Made by a program: the position numbers and the translations under genes. The notes beneath the pieces are model-generated. The model saw only the letters and a list, made by a program, of their open reading frames with translations, was not told the DNA's origin and searched no databases. From an uncultured Kushneria sp. (GTDB lineage Bacteria; Pseudomonadota; Gammaproteobacteria; Pseudomonadales; Halomonadaceae), in the NCBI RefSeq assembly GCF_947497025.1, contig NZ_CANMFC010000001.1:372001-436000 (forward strand): a stretch of DNA of 64,000 nucleotides, read 5' to 3'. This document shows, one piece after another, positions 49,034 to 59,205 of this stretch; position 1 is the stretch's first letter, and each line of letters opens with the position of its first letter.

Positions 49034-49810
49034 ATGCGCAGACTGCTTTTATCCAATGATGACGGGGTTCATGCCCCGGGACTCAGGGCGCTGCATGACG
49101 CCCTGGTCGATCAGGCAAGACTTCGGGTCATTGCGCCTGATCGCGACCGCAGCGGGGCCAGCAATTCGCTGACGCTGTCCTATCCGCTGTCGCTGACGCC
49201 GCTGGACAGCGGGTTTTACAGCGTGGACGGCACGCCTGCGGACTGCGTTTATCTGGGCGTGAGTGATATCTTCGATGAAACGGTCGACATGGTGATCTCC
49301 GGCATCAACCACGGTGCCAATCTGGGCGATGATGTGCTCTATTCCGGCACCGTGGCAGCGGCCATGGAAGGTCGCTCGCTGGGTCTTTCAGCGATTGCCA
49401 TGTCGCTGGCGGGGCATCAGCATTTCGAAACGGCCGGCCGGGTGGCCGCCACCCTGGTCAGCGCCGTCGAGCAGCTGGCACTGCCGCCCCGAAGCCTTTT
49501 GAACGTCAACGTGCCCGATGTGCCCTGGGAAGCGCTCAAGGGATTTCGGGTGACCCGGCAGGGCCATCGTGGTCAGGGTAGCCAGCCCATACGGCTGCAG
49601 GACCCGCGAGGTCGCACCCGTTACTGGATCGCGGCCTCGGGGGCCAGCGCCGATATGAGTGAAGATACCGATTTTGCCGCCATTGAGGCCGGCTTTGTTT
49701 CAATCACACCGCTGCAGACCGATCTGACCCGTCACGCCTCGATTGCAGACGTCAGTGGCTGGCTTGAGGCATTGACCGGTCAGCGCCAGCAAGGCGGGGA
49801 TCTGACCTGA
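49034..49810 (+). CDS. surE: 5'/3'-nucleotidase SurE
   Basis: 258 residues. Metal motif [14 protein letters not shown] at the N-terminus, the [15 protein letters not shown] loop and [18 protein letters not shown]. Dephosphorylates nucleoside 5'- and 3'-monophosphates and polyphosphate; part of the stationary-phase block. AGGGAAG precedes the ATG at 49034. Confidence 0.97.
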   Translation: MRRLLLSNDDGVHAPGLRALHDALVDQARLRVIAPDRDRSGASNSLTLSYPLSLTPLDSGFYSVDGTPADCVYLGVSDIFDETVDMVISGINHGANLGDDVLYSGTVAAAMEGRSLGLSAIAMSLAGHQHFETAGRVAATLVSAVEQLALPPRSLLNVNVPDVPWEALKGFRVTRQGHRGQGSQPIRLQDPRGRTRYWIAASGASADMSEDTDFAAIEAGFVSITPLQTDLTRHASIADVSGWLEALTGQRQQGGDLT

Positions 49811-49982
49811 TAAAGCATGTCTGAACACCTCGGGGCAGACAGCCGTCAGGGGCGATGAGATACTCGCGCCCCTCGAGCCGACGGGTGCGTAACAAGCGCT
49901 GCACGTGTGTTGCGCCGATGCGCTCTTTTACAGGTTTTCCCGAGTCGGTCTTTGTGCCGCCCATCTATCTGGAGTAGAACAA

Positions 49983-50936
49983 GTGAAAAGGCATGTGACG
50001 CTTTTTCTGAAAGGCATGGGCATGGGGGCGGCGGATTCCGTGCCTGGCGTGTCCGGCGGTACCATCGCATTCGTGACAGGCATCTATCAGGAGCTGATCG
50101 AGACCATTCGGCGCTTTGGTCCGAGCGCGATCGGCGCGCTGCGTGAACACGGCCTGAAAGGTCTGATCGTTCATCTCAATCTCGGCTTTTTGATACCGCT
50201 GCTGGCCGGCGTGGCGGCCAGCGTATTGAGTCTTGCGCACCTGGTGAGCTACCTGCTGGAACACCAGACCCTGCTGCTCAATGCCTTCTTTTTCGGGCTG
50301 GTAGTCGCCTCGGCGATCGTGGTGGCACGCCGGCTGGATCGCTGGCGTCTCGTCTTTCTTCTGCCCCTGGCGCTCGGGGCGCTGCTGGCACACTTTCTGC
50401 CGGCCATCCTGCCCAGTGGCGGTGGGGCGCTGATGCTGTTCGTGGCAGGCGCCATCGCCATCAGTGCGATGCTGCTGCCCGGCGTGTCCGGCAGCTTTTT
50501 ATTGTTGACCATGGGCATGTATCACACCGTGATCGACGCCATCAAGACCTTCGATGTCGTGGTCATGGGGCAATTTGCGCTGGGCTGTCTGCTGGGGCTT
50601 TTCACCTTTTCGCGCGTGCTGTCGTGGCTTTTCAAACATCACTATTCCACCACGCTCTATCTGTTGATCGGCTTTATTCTGGGATCGCTTCCGGTACTCT
50701 GGCCCTGGCGTTCGCTGGAAAGCTACACGATGTCCCCGGGTGGCGAAGTGGTACCACTGAAGTACAAATTGCTGTCGCCGGAGGCCTATACGGCCGTGAC
50801 CGGTGAGCCGGCACACCTGTGGATCGCGCTGGCGCTGGCGCTGGTCGGTTTTATCGTGGTAGTCGCCGTGGGAGAGCGCTCCGGTGCTGATTCGTCACGG
50901 GTCTCCACGGACCGTCAATCAATGTCAAAGGAGTAG
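49983..50936 (+). CDS. DUF368 polyprenyl-phosphate transporter (PopT-like)
   Basis: 317 residues from a GTG with GGAG eight bases upstream (an upstream frame from 49905 has no site). Eight or so TM segments; the DUF368 signature GAADSVPGVSGGTIAFVTGIY at the N-terminus and the repeat SAMLLPGVSGSFLLL midway show its duplicated form. DUF368 proteins have been identified as undecaprenyl-phosphate flippases recycling the lipid carrier of cell-wall synthesis. It lies between surE and nlpD, where pcm usually sits. Confidence 0.9.
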   Translation: MKRHVTLFLKGMGMGAADSVPGVSGGTIAFVTGIYQELIETIRRFGPSAIGALREHGLKGLIVHLNLGFLIPLLAGVAASVLSLAHLVSYLLEHQTLLLNAFFFGLVVASAIVVARRLDRWRLVFLLPLALGALLAHFLPAILPSGGGALMLFVAGAIAISAMLLPGVSGSFLLLTMGMYHTVIDAIKTFDVVVMGQFALGCLLGLFTFSRVLSWLFKHHYSTTLYLLIGFILGSLPVLWPWRSLESYTMSPGGEVVPLKYKLLSPEAYTAVTGEPAHLWIALALALVGFIVVVAVGERSGADSSRVSTDRQSMSKE

Positions 50937-50945
50937 AGCAAAGAC

Positions 50946-52022
50946 ATGGTTCGATTTCATATGCGCATGCGGCAGGCCACTCTGGGCAGCAGCGTTGTCC
51001 TGATGGCGGTGCTGGGAGGCTGTGCCCAAATCAGCAACGCACCTGCAGTAGAAGAGGCCTCGTTCAATCAGAACTCCATGGCCAGCGGCATCTACCACGT
51101 CCAGCGTGGCGATACGATCTACTCGATCGGCTGGAAAACCGGCATCGATTTCCGGCGGCTGGCTTCACTGAACAATCTGGAACCTCCTTACGCCATCGAG
51201 CCCGGTCAGGCGCTGCGGCTCAACGACAATGTCAGCGCCCCATCAATGGCTTCTGCGTCGTCGGCATCGTCTTCGGGGACCAGTGGCACGCACGCCACGG
51301 CGCTCAGTGGTGCTCAGGGCACCGACAGCAGCGGAGGTGATGACAGCTGGCTGTCACCGGACGAGGACTCCATTAATCGCAATCGCAGCACCGGTGGCAA
51401 TGCCGACTCACAAACACAGCTTTCCCAGGGGGCCATTGGTGCGGCCGCTGGTGTGGGCGCAGCCGCAGGCAGTGCAGCCAGCAGTGGCTCCGGAGGCAGT
51501 CAGGACAGTTCGCAGGGTTCGGCGCCAACACAGGACAACAGTGCCTCGTCCGGCAGCAGCAGTGCCGACAAGGAAGACACCGGCGGTGCTGCCGTGGCGG
51601 GTAAAACCACCAGTGAAGACCGTTCCGATCGCACCTATACCCCCACCAGCGATATCCAGTGGCAGTGGCCGACGCAGGGCAAAATTGTGGGTGATTTTGG
51701 TGACAAGACAAATCTCACGGCCGGGATTGATATTGCTGGTCAAAAGGGGCAACCTGTCAAGGCAGCCGGCCCCGGTATTGTCGTCTACGCCGGTGATGGC
51801 GTTCGCGGCTATGGCAATCTCATCATCCTCAAGCACAACGATCACTTCCTCAGCGCCTACGCGCATAATGACGCCTTGAACGTCAAGGAAAACGATGTCG
51901 TGCGTCAGGGGGAAACGATTGCCACCATGGGGTCCACTGACGCAGATGGCGTCAAGCTGCATTTTGAAATACGCCAGGATGGCCAACCGAAGGATCCGAT
52001 GCAGTATCTGCCGGATCGCTAA
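50946..52022 (+). CDS. nlpD: Lipoprotein NlpD (LysM plus degenerate LytM domain)
   Basis: 358 residues. Lipobox VLGGC with the lipid Cys at 26. LysM domain at about 48-92 (YHVQRGDTIYSIGWKTGIDF), then a Ser/Gly/Ala-rich linker of 125 residues, then an M23/LytM domain (236-356). The HxxxD metal site reads TAGIDIAG, with the His missing; the second site HFEIR keeps its His. Like E. coli NlpD it should not cleave peptidoglycan but activate an amidase. RpoS follows 109 bases later. Confidence 0.93.
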   Translation: MVRFHMRMRQATLGSSVVLMAVLGGCAQISNAPAVEEASFNQNSMASGIYHVQRGDTIYSIGWKTGIDFRRLASLNNLEPPYAIEPGQALRLNDNVSAPSMASASSASSSGTSGTHATALSGAQGTDSSGGDDSWLSPDEDSINRNRSTGGNADSQTQLSQGAIGAAAGVGAAAGSAASSGSGGSQDSSQGSAPTQDNSASSGSSSADKEDTGGAAVAGKTTSEDRSDRTYTPTSDIQWQWPTQGKIVGDFGDKTNLTAGIDIAGQKGQPVKAAGPGIVVYAGDGVRGYGNLIILKHNDHFLSAYAHNDALNVKENDVVRQGETIATMGSTDADGVKLHFEIRQDGQPKDPMQYLPDR

Positions 52023-52034
52023 GGCACCAGGGAG

Positions 52035-52062
52035 ACCGCTCATCCCTATCGAGATGAGCGGT
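52035..52062 (+). other. Hairpin in nlpD-rpoS spacer
   Basis: Ten-bp stem (52035-52044 with 52053-52062) with an 8-base loop, 13 bases after the nlpD stop. No T-run. Could be part of an rpoS leader structure or an nlpD 3' end; sequence alone does not decide. Confidence 0.45.
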
Positions 52063-52131
52063 GTATGAGACCCGAAGGGTTGTCGATACGGTCGATGACA
52101 CGGGGACCTCAAACGAAAAGGGGAAGTCGAT

Positions 52132-53112
52132 ATGAGCGTGGTTGAACAGGGATTGCACGACGACGTTGAAGTGGAAGAGAACGAAAAAGAGCTGACGCTC
52201 GATGATAATAATGACAAGGAAGTGGATAACGAAGACGCGTTCGAAAAAGCCCTGAACAGGGAAGAACGCCAGCAGCATCAAAGTCTTGATGCCACCCAGA
52301 TTTATCTCAACGAGATTGGATTTTCCCCGCTTCTGACACCGGAAGAGGAAGTCCATTACGGCCGTCTGGCGCGCAAGGGTGACCCTGCCGGGCGCCAGCG
52401 CATGATCGAATCCAACCTGCGCCTGGTCGTCAAGATCGCACGGCGCTACCTCAATCGTGGTCTGACCCTGCTGGACCTGATCGAGGAAGGCAACCTGGGT
52501 CTGATTCGTGCGGTAGAGAAATTCGATCCCGAGCGCGGTTTTCGCTTCTCGACCTATGCCACCTGGTGGATTCGCCAGACCATCGAGCGGGCGCTGATGA
52601 ATCAGACCCGGACCATTCGTTTGCCCATCCACGTGGTCAAGGAACTCAATGTCTACCTGCGCGCGTCGCGCGAGCTGACCCAGAAGCTCGACCATGAGCC
52701 CACGGCAGATGATATCGCCACGCATCTGGACCGTCCGGTAGAATCGGTCAAGCGGATGATGGGGCTTAACGAGCGTGTCTCTTCGGTCGACTATCCGGTC
52801 GGCAGCGAAAACGACAAGCCACTGCTGGATACGCTGGCCGATGAAAACGAGGCCGGGCCGGAGTCCGAGCTGGTCGATTTTGACGTCAAGGCGCATGTCG
52901 ATGAGTGGCTTGGCGAGCTGACCGAAAAGCAGATGGAAGTGGTGGTGCGCCGCTTCGGGCTGCGCGGCCATGAAGCGGCCACACTTGAAGAAGTGGGTGA
53001 AGAAATTGGCCTGACGCGCGAGCGCGTTCGCCAGATCCAGGTGGAGGCGCTCAAGAAACTGCGTCGCATGCTGGAAAAGCAGGGTCTGTCTCTGGACGCC
53101 ATCTTTGAGTAA
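52132..53112 (+). CDS. rpoS: RNA polymerase sigma factor RpoS
   Basis: 326 residues, sigma-70 group 2. Region 1.2 to 2.4: [59 protein letters not shown]; region 4.2: [20 protein letters not shown] then [16 protein letters not shown]. The N-terminal 40 residues are acidic and variable. General stress and stationary-phase sigma factor; likely controls the csbD genes and perhaps the trehalose operon. GGGGAAG upstream fixes the ATG. Confidence 0.98.
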   Translation: MSVVEQGLHDDVEVEENEKELTLDDNNDKEVDNEDAFEKALNREERQQHQSLDATQIYLNEIGFSPLLTPEEEVHYGRLARKGDPAGRQRMIESNLRLVVKIARRYLNRGLTLLDLIEEGNLGLIRAVEKFDPERGFRFSTYATWWIRQTIERALMNQTRTIRLPIHVVKELNVYLRASRELTQKLDHEPTADDIATHLDRPVESVKRMMGLNERVSSVDYPVGSENDKPLLDTLADENEAGPESELVDFDVKAHVDEWLGELTEKQMEVVVRRFGLRGHEAATLEEVGEEIGLTRERVRQIQVEALKKLRRMLEKQGLSLDAIFE

Positions 53113-53168
53113 GCCGCTTGTGGCCTGACACCGTCAGGCAAGCCATGAGCTGCCCCGGGCAGATGACC

Positions 53169-53199
53169 AAAAACGGCGCCAATCTGGCGCTGTTTTTTT
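53169..53199 (+). terminator. Intrinsic terminator of rpoS
   Basis: Eleven-bp stem with one G-T wobble (53171-53181 with 53185-53195), loop ATC, followed by T residues. Confidence 0.88.
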
Positions 53200-53409
53200 A
53201 ATAACTCCTCTGCCATGGCGAATCGGTAGGCATTCTCCGCCTTTAAACATTCAGGAATGTATGTAAAATCCTGCAATGTGCTAAGCTCGCCACCCCACAA
53301 GGTAGCTGCATTGTCATGACAGTGCGCTTGAGAGTGCCACAAGGTTGCCAGCCGGTCACAGAATACTGACCAGAGACGGCCATAACCGTTTTAGACAGGG
53401 AATCATTCG

Positions 53410-54969
53410 ATGCGTAAGTTCAGAGTACTGCCACTGGTGCTTGCCGTCTCGCTCGCGGGCCAGGCCCAGGCGGCTGACCTGATGTCCATTGCACGCGATG
53501 CGCTGGTCAATAATGCCGATCTCGCCGCTTCAAGGTCCAGCTATAGCAGCGTGCAGGCCGGTGAGGACATCGAGCGTGGCGATCTGCTGCCTCAGGTCAG
53601 CGCTACCGGCAGCGTCACTCGCTACAACATTACCTCCTCCCAGAGCAGCACTCTCGCCGGGACAGGTACGAACAATGATACTGGCAGCGGTGGCGAACAC
53701 TACACCGGTACCACGGTGCAGGTGCAGGCCACCCAGGCCCTGTTTGATGCCACCAACTGGTATCAGCTGGAAGCCTCGAAGCGCCAGACCGCTCAGGAAG
53801 CCCTGAACCTGCGCGTTGATCGCCAGCAGCTTCTCTACAACGTCGCTCAGGCCTATTTCGAGGTACTGCGGGCCAAGGAGCAGCTCGATACCCTGCGTGC
53901 CGAAGAGCAGGCCGTCTCACGGCAGCTTGAGCAGGTGCGCCAGCAGTTTGATGTCGGCATCGTGGCGGCGACCGATGTCTATGAAGCCCAGGCATCCTAT
54001 GATCTGACCCGCTCGCAGCGCATCTCTCAGGAGAGCACTCTTCAGGTCAATTTCGAAGCGCTCGAGCAGCTGACCGGCAAGCAGTATTCCAGTATCGATG
54101 GTCTGGCCGATGACATGCCCATTGAGCGTCCGACGCCTGCCAGCCAGCAGGCATGGGTCGAAATGGCCTCCAGCCAGAATCTGGATCTGTTGGCCGCGCG
54201 TGCCGCCGTGGAGGTGGCGCGTGCCAATCTCGATACCTCGCGTGCCGGGCATCTGCCGACCCTGTCCGCCTTTGCCAACTATCAGTATGGCGATAGCAGC
54301 CAGGACAATCTGCGCGGGAACAACGAGCAGAATCAGATCGGGCTGGAAGCCACTCTCCCCATCTACACCGGGGGCTCGACCAGCGCCCAGGTACGCCAGA
54401 GCACCTTTTCGCTGGAGCAGACCCAGTATCAGCAGGAGTCGCAGCTACGCACGGCCGTCCAGCAGGTACGTTCCTACTACGCCCAGACGCTCAACAATGT
54501 CCTGAGCGTACAGGCACAGAAACGCTCCATCGAGTCCAATCGCAGCGCGCTGGAAGCCACCCGCAACGGCTATGAAGTCGGTACGCGTAATATTGTCGAT
54601 GTCCTGCAGGCCCAGCAGAACCTCTTTACCGCGATCTCCAACTACGCCGATGCGCGTTACGATTACGTGCTCAACCTGTTGAGCCTGCGCCAGGAAGCCG
54701 GCATTCTGGATGTCGATACGCTGGAGGTGCTCAATGGCTGGCTGCGCGCCGACAAGGCGGTCCTGCTGAACTTTGGCTCGCAGGGGACAACGGGGCTTGG
54801 CATTGGCGATGATCAGCCTGACCCCGGCATGAATGGCCCCAGTCCGCTGGAAGGCAGTCAGGGGCGTACCGGACAGCGTCAGCTGCCACCGCCCAATCGT
54901 ACCGCCCTGCCGGATGACAACGGTCTCAACGGTCTGGGGCGTGGCATGCCCGGCGATACCGGCTACTGA
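53410..54969 (+). CDS. tolC: TolC-family outer membrane channel
   Basis: 519 residues. Signal peptide MRKFRVLPLVLAVSLAGQAQ. Repeated tolC-like blocks (ADLMSIARDALVNNADLAAS, QLEQVRQQFDVGIVAATDVY, GYEVGTRNIVDVLQAQQNLF) in duplicated halves. The C-terminal 80 residues are a Gly/Pro-rich extension. It should form the trimeric exit duct for RND and type I systems. The 297-base upstream region holds the rpoS terminator and presumably its promoter; no operator recognised. Confidence 0.93.
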   Translation: MRKFRVLPLVLAVSLAGQAQAADLMSIARDALVNNADLAASRSSYSSVQAGEDIERGDLLPQVSATGSVTRYNITSSQSSTLAGTGTNNDTGSGGEHYTGTTVQVQATQALFDATNWYQLEASKRQTAQEALNLRVDRQQLLYNVAQAYFEVLRAKEQLDTLRAEEQAVSRQLEQVRQQFDVGIVAATDVYEAQASYDLTRSQRISQESTLQVNFEALEQLTGKQYSSIDGLADDMPIERPTPASQQAWVEMASSQNLDLLAARAAVEVARANLDTSRAGHLPTLSAFANYQYGDSSQDNLRGNNEQNQIGLEATLPIYTGGSTSAQVRQSTFSLEQTQYQQESQLRTAVQQVRSYYAQTLNNVLSVQAQKRSIESNRSALEATRNGYEVGTRNIVDVLQAQQNLFTAISNYADARYDYVLNLLSLRQEAGILDVDTLEVLNGWLRADKAVLLNFGSQGTTGLGIGDDQPDPGMNGPSPLEGSQGRTGQRQLPPPNRTALPDDNGLNGLGRGMPGDTGY

Positions 54970-54999
54970 TACCCATCCTTTTGCACGGGGTTTGACCAC

Positions 55000-56151
55000 A
55001 TGAGGCCGCTGACGGCGCATATTGATCTGGATGCGCTGCGTCACAACTACCTGCAGGCGCGCCAGTATGCGTTCGAGGCCCGCGCCATGGCCGTACTCAA
55101 GGCCAATGCCTACGGCCATGGCGCCACGGCCTGTGCTCGAGCGCTGCGTGATCTGGCACCGGCCATGGCGGTGGCCTGCCTGGAAGAGGGGCGGGCGCTG
55201 CGTGCCAGTGGCATTGAATGTCCCATCGTGCTGCTGGAAGGCTTTTTTGATGCCGGCGAGCTCGACGAAGTCATCACCGGCGGCTACTGGAGCGTGCTGC
55301 ACACGCACTGGCAGGTGGATGCCCTGCTGGAGCGCCTTGAATGCTGGCCGCAGCATCGGATTACCGCGCTGGTCAAATGCGACAGCGGCATGCACCGGCT
55401 GGGGTTTGCGCCCGAAAGGGTCGGTGAGATCTGCCAGCGCCTGCGCTCGCACAAGGGAATCGAGCAGATACTACTGATGACCCATTTTGCGACCGCCGAT
55501 GCCCCCGGTAGCCCGCTTTTGACCGCGCAGCTCGAGACGATCAATACCCTGCGTCGCCGGCTTGATCTGCCCGGCTGTTTTGCCAATTCCCCAGCCACCC
55601 TGGGCGTGCCGGCAGCCCGCCATGACTGGGTACGCCCCGGCGTCATGCTCTATGGCGTCAATCCGCTTGAGTCTCGACACACGCTGCATGACGAGGTTGA
55701 TCAGGTACTTCGTCCTGTCATGACGCTGGAAAGCCGGATTATCGCCGTACGCGAACTGCCAACCGGTGAACCCATCGGCTATGGGGCGCGTCACGTCACT
55801 CGACGACCCACGCGGGTCGGCGTGGTAGCCTGCGGCTACGGCGATGGTTATGATCGTCATGCCAGAGAGGGCACCCCCGTACTGGTGGAGGGTCAGCGCG
55901 CGGCCATTGCCGGGCGCGTGTCCATGGACATGCTCACCGTGGACATCACCGAGCTGCCGGAAGCCGACATCGGGTCCCGCGTGACCCTGTGGGGGCGCGA
56001 CACCAGCGGCGCCATACTCAGTGTCAGCGAGGTGGCGAGCTGGTGCGATACCATCGCCTACACGCTGCTGACCGGTATACTGCCGCGCGTCCCGCGTTGT
56101 TATCACGGTGGCGTCAGTGATCATTCGTCGGATACCGGCACTTCCTCCTGA
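55000..56151 (+). CDS. alr: Alanine racemase
   Basis: 383 residues, fold-type III PLP enzyme. PLP Lys34 in AVLKANAYGHGA, catalytic Tyr261 in PIGYGARHV, and VRPGVMLYGVNP. Makes D-alanine for peptidoglycan. A 30-base gap separates it from tolC; whether co-transcribed is unclear. The C-terminal 13 residues are Ser/Asp-rich and atypical. Confidence 0.97.
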   Translation: MRPLTAHIDLDALRHNYLQARQYAFEARAMAVLKANAYGHGATACARALRDLAPAMAVACLEEGRALRASGIECPIVLLEGFFDAGELDEVITGGYWSVLHTHWQVDALLERLECWPQHRITALVKCDSGMHRLGFAPERVGEICQRLRSHKGIEQILLMTHFATADAPGSPLLTAQLETINTLRRRLDLPGCFANSPATLGVPAARHDWVRPGVMLYGVNPLESRHTLHDEVDQVLRPVMTLESRIIAVRELPTGEPIGYGARHVTRRPTRVGVVACGYGDGYDRHAREGTPVLVEGQRAAIAGRVSMDMLTVDITELPEADIGSRVTLWGRDTSGAILSVSEVASWCDTIAYTLLTGILPRVPRCYHGGVSDHSSDTGTSS

Positions 56152-56278
56152 ACAGGCATTGCTCTTGATGACAAATGACTCAACGGCCAATATCTTGCGC
56201 CGCGATCCCTTAAAGTGTCTGCAGGGTGGTGTTCAAGCGCCATCGCGTCTGCCCGCAGGAAGTTACACAGGCTGATTG

Positions 56279-57205
56279 ATGAGTAAACGCAAACGTCACG
56301 AATACCCCGAATCCTTTGCGCATCCGCGCTACTGGTCGACCTGGTGTGCGATCGGTCTGATGCGCGTGGGCGCTTTTCTGCCCTGGCGGCTCAAGCTGTG
56401 GGTCGGTACGGCCATCGGCGAGCTGGTGTGGCGCTTCGTCAAGCGTCGCCGCCATATCACCGAGACCAATCTGCGCCTGTGTTTCCCCGAGCTTGATGAG
56501 TGCGAGCTTGGAAAACTGGTGCGGCGAACCTTTCATGCCAACGGTATCGGTATTCTGGAAACCGCCACCGGCTGGTGTCGCGACCCGGAGCACCTGCGCC
56601 ATCGGGTCAGCTTCAAGGGCACCGAGCATATGGAAGCCGCGAAGGCCCGCGGCAAGGGCGTATTGATCATTGGTATTCACTTCTCGACGCTGGATCTGGG
56701 CGGAGCGCTGCACTCGCTCTTTTTTGATGCCGACGTGGTGTATCGCCCGCACAATAACCCGCTGTTCGAGCGCTTCATGACCAAGGCGCGCCGCGGCATT
56801 TTCGGCGCCGCCATCGATCGGCATGATCTGCGTGGCGTGGTTCGGCGTATCAAGGGCGGTCATGCGGTCTGGTACTCGCCGGATCAGGATTTTGGTCGCG
56901 AAGCGAGCGTCTTCGCGCCGTTTTTCGGTATCGATGCCGCCTCGATCCGGTTGACCTCCAAGATTGCGCGCATGACCGGCGCCCCGGTCATGCCGCTGAT
57001 GTTTCATCGCAACCCGGACAACCGGACCTATACGCTTGAGTACCTGCCGGCGCTGGAAAACTTCCCCAGCGGCGATGAGGTGGCCGATGCCGCCCAGGTC
57101 AACGCCTTTATCGAGATGGCCATTCGCAAGCACCCCGAGCAGTATCTCTGGCTGCATCGCCGCTTCAAGACCCGCCCGGAAGGGGAGGCGTCCTTCTACG
57201 ACTAG
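56279..57205 (+). CDS. LpxL/LpxP-type lipid A acyltransferase (second copy)
   Basis: 308 residues from the ATG at 56279. HX4D motif in IIGIHFSTLDLGG (His-Phe-Ser-Thr-Leu-Asp), with an N-terminal TM segment (MRVGAFLPWRLKLWVGTAIG), FFDADVVYRPHNNPLFER and SPDQDFGREASVFAPFFGI, all LpxL/LpxP features. It adds a secondary acyl chain (laurate or palmitoleate) to lipid A precursor. Together with the gene at 36007 it gives two late acyltransferases in this window. Confidence 0.93.
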   Translation: MSKRKRHEYPESFAHPRYWSTWCAIGLMRVGAFLPWRLKLWVGTAIGELVWRFVKRRRHITETNLRLCFPELDECELGKLVRRTFHANGIGILETATGWCRDPEHLRHRVSFKGTEHMEAAKARGKGVLIIGIHFSTLDLGGALHSLFFDADVVYRPHNNPLFERFMTKARRGIFGAAIDRHDLRGVVRRIKGGHAVWYSPDQDFGREASVFAPFFGIDAASIRLTSKIARMTGAPVMPLMFHRNPDNRTYTLEYLPALENFPSGDEVADAAQVNAFIEMAIRKHPEQYLWLHRRFKTRPEGEASFYD

Positions 57206-57284
57206 CGTTGTCGTTGAGGCCGTGACAGAAGGGGCATGATGAAAGGGTCGTAAGGAAATGGGTGTAAGGAAAGGAATGTCATGA

Positions 57285-57317
57285 AAAAAGGGCCATCCCG
57301 ACAGGGTGGCCCTTTTT
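57285..57317. terminator. Bidirectional terminator between acyltransferase and ettA
   Basis: Stem AAAAAGGGCCATCC with GGGTGGCCCTTTTT (one wobble), loop CGACA; A and T runs on both sides between convergent genes. Confidence 0.88.
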
Positions 57318-57340
57318 GATGTACCGGATATCAAACCCGA

Positions 57341-59002
57341 TCAGGCGTCGATACGCTTGTACTTCATGCGTTTGGGCGTGTCGCTGCCCACGCGCTTGTG
57401 GTAGTCCGCTTCATAGTCGGTGTAGTTGCCCTCGAAGAACTCGACGTGGGAGTCGCCTTCATAGGCCAGGATGTGGGTGGCCACACGGTCCAGGAACCAG
57501 CGGTCGTGGCTGATGACCATCGCACAGCCCGGGAAGGCCAGCAGGGCCTCTTCCAGCGCGCGCAGGGTCTCGATGTCCAGGTCGTTGGAGGGTTCATCGA
57601 GCAGCAGCACGTTGGCGCCCTGCTTGAGGGTCTGCGCCAGCTGCAGGCGACCACGCTCCCCGCCGGAGAGATCCTTCAGATACTTCTGCTGGTCGTTGCC
57701 CTTGAAGTTGAAGCGCCCGACATAGGCTCTCGAGGAGACCTCGTAGCCGTTGATGTTGAGCATGTCCTGGCCGCCGGAGACGGCTTCCCAGACGGTCTGG
57801 CGATCATCCATCGCATCGCGCAGCTGCTCGACGTAGGCGATATCGACGGTGTCGCCGACCACGACCTCGCCGCTGTCGGGCTGCTCCTGGCCGGTGATCA
57901 TGCGAAACAGGGTCGACTTGCCCGCGCCGTTGCCGCCCACGATGCCCACGATCGCGCCCGGGGGTACGGACATCGACAGGTCCTCGATCAGCACCTTGTC
58001 GCCAAAGCGCTTGGTGACGTTGTGCAGCTCGATGACCTTGTCGCCCAGACGCGGTCCCGGCGGAATGTAGATCTCGTTGGTTTCGTTGCGCTTCTGGAAG
58101 TCGCCGGACTGCAGCTCATCAAAGCGATTGAGACGCGCCTTGCTCTTGGCCTGACGCCCCTTGGGATTCTGGCGAACCCACTCAAGCTCCTGCTTGATCG
58201 CCTTTTGGCGCGAGGCTTCCTGCTTGGCTTCCTGCTCAAGGCGCTTCTCCTTGGCTTCAAGCCAGGTGGAGTAGTTGCCTTCCCAGGGAATGCCGCGACC
58301 GCGGTCCAGCTCGAGAATCCAGCCAGCGGCGTTGTCCAGGAAATAGCGGTCGTGCGTCACGGCCACGACCGTGCCGCTGAACTCGGTCAGAAAGCGCTCC
58401 AGCCAGCCCACGGACTCGGCGTCCAGGTGGTTGGTCGGCTCATCGAGCAGCAGCATGTCGGGGCCTGACAGCAGCAGCCGGCACAGGGCGACACGGCGGC
58501 GCTCACCCCCCGAGAGATGCTCGACACGGGCATCCCATGGCGGCAGGCGCAGCGCCTCGGCGGCCACTTCCAGCTTGCGCTCGAGATTGTGGGCGTCGCT
58601 GGCCTCGATCATGTTCTCGAGGCGGGCCTGCTCGGCGGCCAGGGCGTCAAAATCGGCGTCCGGCTCGGCATAGGCGGCGTAGACGGCATCGAGTTTCGCC
58701 TGCGCCTCGGTAATCTCGGACAGGGCTTCCTCGACGGTTTCGCGAACCGTCTTGCTGTCATCGAGCTCCGGCTCCTGCGGCAGGTAACCCACGTTGAGAT
58801 TGGGCATGGGTCGGGCTTCGCCGTGATAGTCCTGATCGACGCCCGCCATGATTCTCAGAAGGGAGGACTTGCCCGAACCGTTCAGCCCGAGAACGCCGAT
58901 CTTGGCGCCGGGGAAAAACGACAGGGAAATATCCTTGAGGATGTCACGCTTGGGGGGCACGGTCTTGCCCACCCGATTCATGGTATAGACGTATTGCGCC
59001 AT
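57341..59002 (-). CDS. ettA: Energy-dependent translational throttle protein EttA (ABC-F)
   Basis: 553 residues, two ABC domains in one chain. Walker A GLNGSGKSS and GGNGAGKST; signatures LSGGERRRV and LSGGERGRL; a charged inter-domain linker (LEQEAKQEASRQKAIKQELE) with the EttA-type arm insertion in the first domain. Binds the ribosomal E-site and gates elongation by ATP/ADP ratio. Confidence 0.97.
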   Translation of the reverse strand: MAQYVYTMNRVGKTVPPKRDILKDISLSFFPGAKIGVLGLNGSGKSSLLRIMAGVDQDYHGEARPMPNLNVGYLPQEPELDDSKTVRETVEEALSEITEAQAKLDAVYAAYAEPDADFDALAAEQARLENMIEASDAHNLERKLEVAAEALRLPPWDARVEHLSGGERRRVALCRLLLSGPDMLLLDEPTNHLDAESVGWLERFLTEFSGTVVAVTHDRYFLDNAAGWILELDRGRGIPWEGNYSTWLEAKEKRLEQEAKQEASRQKAIKQELEWVRQNPKGRQAKSKARLNRFDELQSGDFQKRNETNEIYIPPGPRLGDKVIELHNVTKRFGDKVLIEDLSMSVPPGAIVGIVGGNGAGKSTLFRMITGQEQPDSGEVVVGDTVDIAYVEQLRDAMDDRQTVWEAVSGGQDMLNINGYEVSSRAYVGRFNFKGNDQQKYLKDLSGGERGRLQLAQTLKQGANVLLLDEPSNDLDIETLRALEEALLAFPGCAMVISHDRWFLDRVATHILAYEGDSHVEFFEGNYTDYEADYHKRVGSDTPKRMKYKRIDA

Positions 59003-59149
59003 GGAGTGGATTCAGCCTCGTAGTCAATGGTGATAGGCAGGGTATCAGAGGCAGTCGTCTGCCAGTACCGTGATGATAGAGATCAGGGGCCATCACGGCC
59101 AGCGCAAAGCGGCAGGCAATACTGTCTTCACAGGATATTGTTCTTCAAA

Positions 59150-59176
59150 ACGGAAAGGGCGCCGCGCGGGCGCCCT
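59150..59176 (-). terminator. Possible terminator of PA3496-like gene
   Basis: Eight-bp stem (59156-59163 with 59169-59176), followed on the minus strand by TTCCGTTTT. Weak T-tract. Confidence 0.5.
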
Positions 59177-59205
59177 GCAAGAGGCAAAACGGGTCGACGG
59201 GCAGG

